A stretch of 64,000 bases of DNA from Planctomycetota bacterium. GTDB taxonomy: Bacteria; Planctomycetota; Phycisphaerae; Tepidisphaerales; Tepidisphaeraceae. The stretch is from positions 1 through 64,000 of the forward strand of contig JBCDCH010000010.1 in NCBI GenBank assembly GCA_039182125.1, given 5' to 3'. Under the pieces are notes generated by a model. That model was not told where the DNA came from, searched no databases, and saw only the letters and a program-made list of their open reading frames with translations. The position numbers were made by a program, and so were the translations under genes. Below are positions 60,031 through 64,000 of the stretch, one piece after another. How positions within the stretch are numbered: the stretch's first letter is position 1; every line of letters starts with the position of its first letter.

Positions 60031-61080
60031 TCAATATCGGCCGAAACGCACCATCCTGTGGCCCGGCAGGTCGAGATCGCGCGCTTGTTGTGCAGCGGCG
60101 CGAACATGGGGATCGCTCGCTTCCTGGGCGAGGCGAAACACCTCCGCCTCGGCGGCGACCTGATCGGGCCGACGGGCCGCGTTGAAGCGGTGACGACCCA
60201 GCGTCAAGACCGATTCGATCCGCCAGACCGGTTCCTCTGACGCCTCGGCCAGCGCGATGTAGTCGCCGACATGGACGCCCGTCACCGCCGCGTCCTCGAC
60301 GAGAAACACTTGTCGCATGGGTTCGAGCCGCTCGGCTTGCCAGGTCTGAAGGGCTTTGGCCACCGCACGCGGGACCGTCGAATCACCGCCGGCCGACTCA
60401 CGGACACTGGCCAGACCCTCGGAAGCCTCCCGCATGAGCATCACTCCGTAATGCAGTTGCTCCTCGACGAGCCGTTGTTGGAAAAGGCGTCGGCCCAATA
60501 GGAACGCGGCCTCGTAGTCCGCTGTTGCCGCTTCGAGGTCGCCGCGGGTCTCGCGGAGCAGGCCGGCGTGCAACAGGGCCTTGCCAAGATTCTTGATCGC
60601 CCGTAGCTCTTGGCGGGTGTCGTTTCGCGGATACACCAGCACGGCGGCGGGATCGCGGAACAGGGTGAGCGATTCCCGGCCGGTGGCATCTCGCACCGTC
60701 GCGAGGATCGGCTCGACGCTCGCCGGGTCGGCCCGACCGCCCTGGCCGAGAAAGTCTTCGAGTAGGCCGGGACGTTCGACAACCTGGGCGGTGGCACCCG
60801 CGAGCAGGGCACCGCCGTCGCCGGGGGTCGTGGCCGGGACCATGCGGTCGAGTTGTTCGTCGCGGGCCGGGAGTTGAAGTCGTTCGAGGTTTGCCGGCTC
60901 GAGCGAGAGGGCCGTCCGCCCGGTGTTTCCGCCGCCAACGTAGGTCAGAGCCAACAGCGCGACGAGAGCGAGCAGCAGGAATGTCGCGATGATCCAGCCG
61001 TTGCGATTGCCCCAGATTGCCCACGACGGAAGGTCCAGGGCGGCGTCGGGCATGCGTGCGGAAGTTCGGGCGGCGCTCAC
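60031..61080 (-). CDS. Single-pass membrane protein of unknown function
   Basis: A 349-residue protein with a cytoplasmic tip of about 28 residues, one transmembrane helix (GWIIATFLLLALVALLALTYV) and an Ala/Leu/Arg-rich helical ectodomain. Parts look like degenerate TPRs (LGKALLHAGLLRETRGDLEAA, ADYEAAFLLGRRLFQQRLVE). No signature residues were recognised. It lies 76 bp after the acidic-tail gene and 330 bp upstream of the sigma-54 activator on the same strand. The C-terminus is basic (GHRMVRFGRY). Function unknown. Confidence 0.7.
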   Translation of the reverse strand: MSAARTSARMPDAALDLPSWAIWGNRNGWIIATFLLLALVALLALTYVGGGNTGRTALSLEPANLERLQLPARDEQLDRMVPATTPGDGGALLAGATAQVVERPGLLEDFLGQGGRADPASVEPILATVRDATGRESLTLFRDPAAVLVYPRNDTRQELRAIKNLGKALLHAGLLRETRGDLEAATADYEAAFLLGRRLFQQRLVEEQLHYGVMLMREASEGLASVRESAGGDSTVPRAVAKALQTWQAERLEPMRQVFLVEDAAVTGVHVGDYIALAEASEEPVWRIESVLTLGRHRFNAARRPDQVAAEAEVFRLAQEASDPHVRAAAQQARDLDLPGHRMVRFGRY

Positions 61081-61156
61081 GGCGAAACGCTATCCCGCGA
61101 TTGCTCACCGCACAACCGTCCACGGCCCAACGGCCAGTCACGCAACCGAGTGCGGC

Positions 61157-61555
61157 CTACTCGTCGTCGAGGAACTCGTCATCTTCTTCGTCCTCGTCGA
61201 AGTCGTCCTCATCGTCGAAATCATCGTCTTCGTCGAAGTCGTCTTCGTCATCGAAGTCTTCGTCGAAGTCGTCATCCTCGTCGTCGAGGTCGTCGTCGTA
61301 GTCATCGTCGTCGTCGCCGAAAGCGACCGGGTCCGGAGGCAAGGCGGTGTCGGGATGATCCGAGCCGGCCATGAGCGCGACGGCGAAGCGTTGAAGACTC
61401 GCCTGCCCGCCATGCGCGGTCTCGGAGATGGCAAGCCCCTTGAGTTCAAGCAGCGTGGTGGCGAAATCGTCGGCGGTGGCCTGATCGGCCGCGGGCCCGT
61501 CGGTTGCCGGGCCGGTGTTCGTGGCGGAAGAACGGCGGGATGCATTGGGGGTCAT
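61157..61555 (-). CDS. Small protein with extreme Asp/Glu tail
   Basis: A 132-residue protein. The first 80 residues are ordinary, with one helix (ADDFATTLLELKGLAISE) and FAVALMAGSDHPD. From about residue 80 to the end, nearly every residue is Asp, Glu, Phe or Tyr (DDDDDYDDDLDDEDDDFDED is typical), ending EEDDEFLDDE. Such tails can bind basic proteins or metal ions, or mimic nucleic acid; none is proven here. The DNA is a GAC/GAT/GAA-type simple repeat and may vary in length. It is upstream of the membrane protein gene on the same strand. Confidence 0.7.
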   Translation of the reverse strand: MTPNASRRSSATNTGPATDGPAADQATADDFATTLLELKGLAISETAHGGQASLQRFAVALMAGSDHPDTALPPDPVAFGDDDDDYDDDLDDEDDDFDEDFDDEDDFDEDDDFDDEDDFDEDEEDDEFLDDE

Positions 61556-61718
61556 GGCAAACTCGCAGGTCAGGGACGAATGGGAGGATCAAACGCGCAC
61601 ATCTCGGGCGACTCCGGCACAAAAGCCATCACCCACAAGCGTCGTTTAACGCTCGGCCGACCCGGCGTCAATACCTGATCGTCGGACAAACCGCGCCGAC
61701 CCGCGACTAAGCTCGCTC

Positions 61719-62450
61719 ATGCTCGACGCGTTGCACCTGGATGACTCGGTACGGAAGTTGCGTTTCTTGTGTCTTGCGCCCCACCCCGACGATGCCGAGC
61801 TCGGCATGGGCGGCACGCTCATCAAGCTCGCCAAGCAGGGGCATTACGTTCACATCTGCGAACTGACCAACGGCGAGCCCACGCCCAACGGCAGCGTCGA
61901 GATTCGCATGAAGGAAGCCGCCGCGGCCGCGAAGGTCATGGGCGTCGAGCGGACGATCCTCACGTTGAAAAATCGCGAGGTGACGCACGACATCCGCAGT
62001 CGGCACCTGATTGCCGCGGAGATCCGCAAGCACAAGCCGGACGTGCTGTTCATCCCGTACTACCCCGACGCTCACCCGGATCACCGTGCCGCCCATCATC
62101 TCGGCTACGACGCCCGCTTCGACGCCAAGCTGACCAAGAGCGACATCCCCGGCGAGCCGCACCACCCGGCCCGCGTGATCCAGTACTACTGCACGCATCT
62201 CAAGAAGGCGTTCGACCCGACGTTCTGCATCGACGTGAGCGACACGTTCGAGCAGAAGATCGAGGCGTGCAACTGCTACGAAAGCCAAGGCGTCGGCAAG
62301 GAGGGCGGGCTCGGCGACTACGTCCGCACCCTGCACGGCTACTTCGGCGGCCGGCTGGGCGTGAAGTACGCGGAGCCTTTCTTCACGGACGAGGTCTTGG
62401 GATTCAGCGGACTGGCGGAGTTGGTGTGCGTGCCGGGGCAGGGGGGGTGA
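61719..62450 (+). CDS. bshB1: BshB1-like GlcNAc-malate deacetylase (PIG-L/LmbE family)
   Basis: A 243-residue zinc deacetylase. The family metal motif is APHPDDAELGMGG near the N-terminus and the third ligand region is DAHPDHRAAHHLG. The length, the ELTNGEPTPNGSVEIRMKEA segment and the C-terminal KYAEPFFTDEVLG fit BshB1, which deacetylates N-acetylglucosaminyl-malate in bacillithiol synthesis. No bshA or bshC is in the window. A few other PIG-L deacetylases share the core, so substrate assignment is by resemblance. The start at ATG 61719 is in a clear coding context. Confidence 0.85.
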   Translation: MLDALHLDDSVRKLRFLCLAPHPDDAELGMGGTLIKLAKQGHYVHICELTNGEPTPNGSVEIRMKEAAAAAKVMGVERTILTLKNREVTHDIRSRHLIAAEIRKHKPDVLFIPYYPDAHPDHRAAHHLGYDARFDAKLTKSDIPGEPHHPARVIQYYCTHLKKAFDPTFCIDVSDTFEQKIEACNCYESQGVGKEGGLGDYVRTLHGYFGGRLGVKYAEPFFTDEVLGFSGLAELVCVPGQGG

Positions 62451-62452
62451 AA

Positions 62453-62510
62453 ACCCGAATGACGAGTTCCCGAATGACGAATGAAACCTGAAATCCGAAT
62501 GACGAAAGTT
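62453..62510. repeat. GAATGACGA repeat cluster, left flank
   Basis: Four near-copies of CCGAATGACGA lie between the deacetylase stop and the four-helix-bundle gene. The same unit in inverted orientation follows that gene at 62868-62918. Such repeats are common next to this gene family in planctomycetes. Confidence 0.75.
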
Positions 62511-62554
62511 CCAAGCGGGATCTGGAGGAACGGACTGCTCGTTTTGGCGAGGAC

Positions 62555-62848
62555 GTGATTCGGTTTGCGCGGACGATTCCGAAGGATGAGGTGACTCGGT
62601 CTTTGATCGACCAGCTTGTGCGTGCCGGGACGAGTGTCGGGGCGAACTACTGCGAGGCTGACGACGCCGACAGTCGGAAGGACTTCAAGTTCAAGATCGG
62701 CCTCTGCCGCCGCGAGTCGAAAGAGTCGCGTCATTGGCTTCGAATGGTCGTCGCCGCCATCCCGGAACTTCGAGAGCCAGCCGCCAAACTCTGGCAGGAA
62801 GCCAAGGAACTGAACCTCATCTTCGGAGCCATCCGCCGCAAGCTCTGA
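62555..62848 (+). CDS. Four-helix-bundle protein (S23 / 23S-rRNA-intervening-sequence type)
   Basis: A 97-residue protein from GTG 62555. The family pattern is clear: PKDEVTRSLIDQLVRAGTSVGANYCEADD, KIGLCRRESKESRHWLRMVV and AKLWQEAKELNLIFGAI, in that order. The same frame is open upstream to 62492 and reads LEERTARFGEDVIRF, which is also family-like. The true start is therefore probably earlier, within the repeat cluster, with no standard start codon visible. These proteins were first noted in intervening sequences of 23S rRNA genes; the function is unknown. The flanking inverted repeats suggest transfer as a unit. Confidence 0.85.
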   Translation: MIRFARTIPKDEVTRSLIDQLVRAGTSVGANYCEADDADSRKDFKFKIGLCRRESKESRHWLRMVVAAIPELREPAAKLWQEAKELNLIFGAIRRKL

Positions 62849-62867
62849 GTCCCTTCGGATTTCGACC

Positions 62868-62918
62868 TTCGGATTTCCTTCGTCATTCTGGAATTCGTCA
62901 TTCGGCTTTGTTATCAAC
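62868..62918. repeat. GAATGACGA repeat cluster, right flank (inverted)
   Basis: TTCGGATTTCCTTCGTCATT and ATTCGTCATTCGG are inverted versions of the left-flank units. With the left cluster they bracket the four-helix-bundle gene. Confidence 0.75.
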
Positions 62919-62989
62919 CCGCCCCCGCATCCGACCGATGCGCTCATCCGGACGCTCCACTCTTACCTGGCGATCGCCGGGAGGTCCGT

Positions 62990-63379
62990 ATGACTTGGGT
63001 TTCTTCGGCCGTTTCCGGCCGCGACATTCTGGACGTGGCTCGCACCCACCTGCCCGAGCAGGACCGGCCCATCCGCGTGATGGCCTTGGCCGTCTGTCTT
63101 TGGGTACTTGCCGCGGCGGACTTGCACCTCACGCTTTGGGCAGAAACCTACACGGTTTTCGTCGAGCTCAACCCGCTGGCGGCACTCATGCTCGACCGTG
63201 ACGCGATCGAACTGCTCGTGGCGTTCAAGGTCACAGCGACGCTGCTGGGCACGGGGATCTTCATGTGGTTCCGCACCGACCACCGCGGCGAGATCGCGGC
63301 GTGGTTCGGGTTTGCCGTCTACTTCGGGCTCGCGGTGCATTGGTCGAACTACACGTACCTCGCGACGGGCATTCACTGA
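62990..63379 (+). CDS. Small membrane protein (DUF5658-like)
   Basis: A 129-residue protein with a polar N-terminus of about 28 residues and three hydrophobic helices: VMALAVCLWVLAAADLHLTL, LLVAFKVTATLLGTGIFMWF and IAAWFGFAVYFGLAVHW. The segment FVELNPLAALML between helices resembles DUF5658 proteins. No function is known for that family. It lies 20 bp upstream of the oxidoreductase gene on the same strand. Confidence 0.7.
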   Translation: MTWVSSAVSGRDILDVARTHLPEQDRPIRVMALAVCLWVLAAADLHLTLWAETYTVFVELNPLAALMLDRDAIELLVAFKVTATLLGTGIFMWFRTDHRGEIAAWFGFAVYFGLAVHWSNYTYLATGIH

Positions 63380-63399
63380 TCCGCTATGGTGCGGCGGGC

Positions 63400-64000
63400 A
63401 TGATCGAAGCGAGGAACTTTCGAGACCAGCCGCTGCGGGTGGCGATCGTCGGGGCGGGGCGGGTGGCGCGGTACCACGCCGGTGCCGTGCGCACCGTCGG
63501 CCGCAAGGCCCGCCTGGTCGGCGTCGCCGACACCACGCCCGGCAAGGCCCAGGCCCTCATCGACGAACACGCCGGCCCCGAGGTCCCTGCCTTCGAAGAC
63601 GCCGAGCACCTGCTGTCTGAAACCCGGCCCGAGCTAGTGTGCGTCTGCACGCCGCCGGGCAATCACGCGGCAACCGCGCTGCTCGCGCTTCGGCATGGCG
63701 CGTGGGCGTTCGTGGAGAAGCCGTTGTGTGAGTCGCTCGCGCAGGTGGATCAACTCGCCGCCGCCGAGGAAGAGACCGGCAATCGTGTCGTCGGCGTGCA
63801 GCAGTGGCGCGCCGGTTCGGGGGCGAAGTTGGTCAAGCGGTTCATGGACGAAGGCGTCTTCGGCCGGGCGCTGGCAGTCGTGGCCAACACGCTCTGGTAC
63901 CGCGATGACGCGTACTACGCGGTCGACTGGCGTGGCAAGTGGGCCACCGAGGTCGGCGGCACCACCGTCGGCCACGGCATCCACACGCTCGACCTGATGC
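63400..64000 (+). CDS. Gfo/Idh/MocA-family oxidoreductase (5' part, truncated by window end)
   Basis: The reading frame is open from ATG 63400 to the window edge, 200 codons. The N-terminal Rossmann fold starts RVAIVGAGRVARYHAGAV, with adjacent VGVADTTPGK. The family EKP motif is in AFVEKPLCESL and the catalytic-side His motif in GHGIHTLDLM at the very end. These NAD(P)-dependent enzymes oxidise sugars, inositols or related compounds; the substrate cannot be told. The C-terminal half lies outside the window. It starts 20 bp after the small membrane protein gene. Confidence 0.9.
   Translation, partial: MIEARNFRDQPLRVAIVGAGRVARYHAGAVRTVGRKARLVGVADTTPGKAQALIDEHAGPEVPAFEDAEHLLSETRPELVCVCTPPGNHAATALLALRHGAWAFVEKPLCESLAQVDQLAAAEEETGNRVVGVQQWRAGSGAKLVKRFMDEGVFGRALAVVANTLWYRDDAYYAVDWRGKWATEVGGTTVGHGIHTLDLM

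Noticed and set aside
60001-60240. Small open frame on the plus strand near the sigma-54 activator
   Set aside because: It is antisense to the C-terminal part of the membrane protein gene and shows no family features.

Overview
The window is GC-rich DNA from a Gram-negative-type bacterium with an outer membrane. It carries lipoproteins with lipoboxes, signal peptidase II, a secretin and a probable outer-membrane beta-barrel. Several traits point to the Planctomycetota, probably a Phycisphaerae-like lineage: a GAF/HlyD plus M50/HlyD protein pair, a four-helix-bundle (S23-type) gene bracketed by GAATGACGA-type repeats, a futalosine menaquinone enzyme, and a Tad locus of planctomycete layout. 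The taxonomic placement is an inference from gene content. I saw no rRNA, tRNA, CRISPR array or transposase.

Layout. Positions 1-12.6 kb hold housekeeping and metabolic genes: DAHP synthase, two tandem GNAT acetyltransferases, a TSUP exporter, a MazG-like enzyme overlapping a TPR/metallopeptidase gene, a class V aminotransferase overlapping a GH113-like TIM barrel, alanine racemase, and lspA-ribD. At 12.7-19.3 kb come a receiver-GGDEF protein, Dps, and a PilZ / GAF-HlyD / M50-HlyD cluster, the best candidate for an under-described export or processing system. At 19.3-26.5 kb, all on the minus strand, are two glycosyltransferases, an unknown membrane-anchored protein, a frameshifted coiled-coil/TPR protein and MqnE. 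At 26.5-36.6 kb are a duplicated lipoprotein pair with Arg/Gly-rich tails (one built on a 15-bp minisatellite), two secreted proteins, an ACT protein, a GT1 glycosyltransferase, an ammonium transporter, and a beta-barrel gene interrupted by one in-frame TAA.

Positions 36.9-47.3 kb hold lepA, a frameshifted Uma2 gene, DinB, and a signalling block (lone MshEN-like domain, lipoprotein, histidine kinase, response regulator, receiver-GGDEF), followed by a Crp/Fnr regulator and galU. At 47.7-58.4 kb is a Tad pilus locus: two Flp pilins (the second only 59 aa), CpaA, TadE, CpaB, CpaC, CpaE/TadZ with a degenerate P-loop, CpaF, TadB, TadC and a lipoprotein. A sigma-54 activator is convergent to it. 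The last 4 kb carry an unknown membrane protein, a protein with a nearly pure Asp/Glu tail, a BshB1-like deacetylase, the four-helix-bundle gene, a small membrane protein and the 5' part of a Gfo/Idh/MocA oxidoreductase.

How the parts may work together (inference): two diguanylate cyclases, a PilZ protein and an MshEN-like domain give the window a c-di-GMP theme next to surface-appendage and export genes. No EAL or HD-GYP phosphodiesterase is visible here. Three genes have a single disabling lesion (two frameshifts, one nonsense). Whether these are genuine decay or residual assembly errors cannot be settled from the sequence alone.
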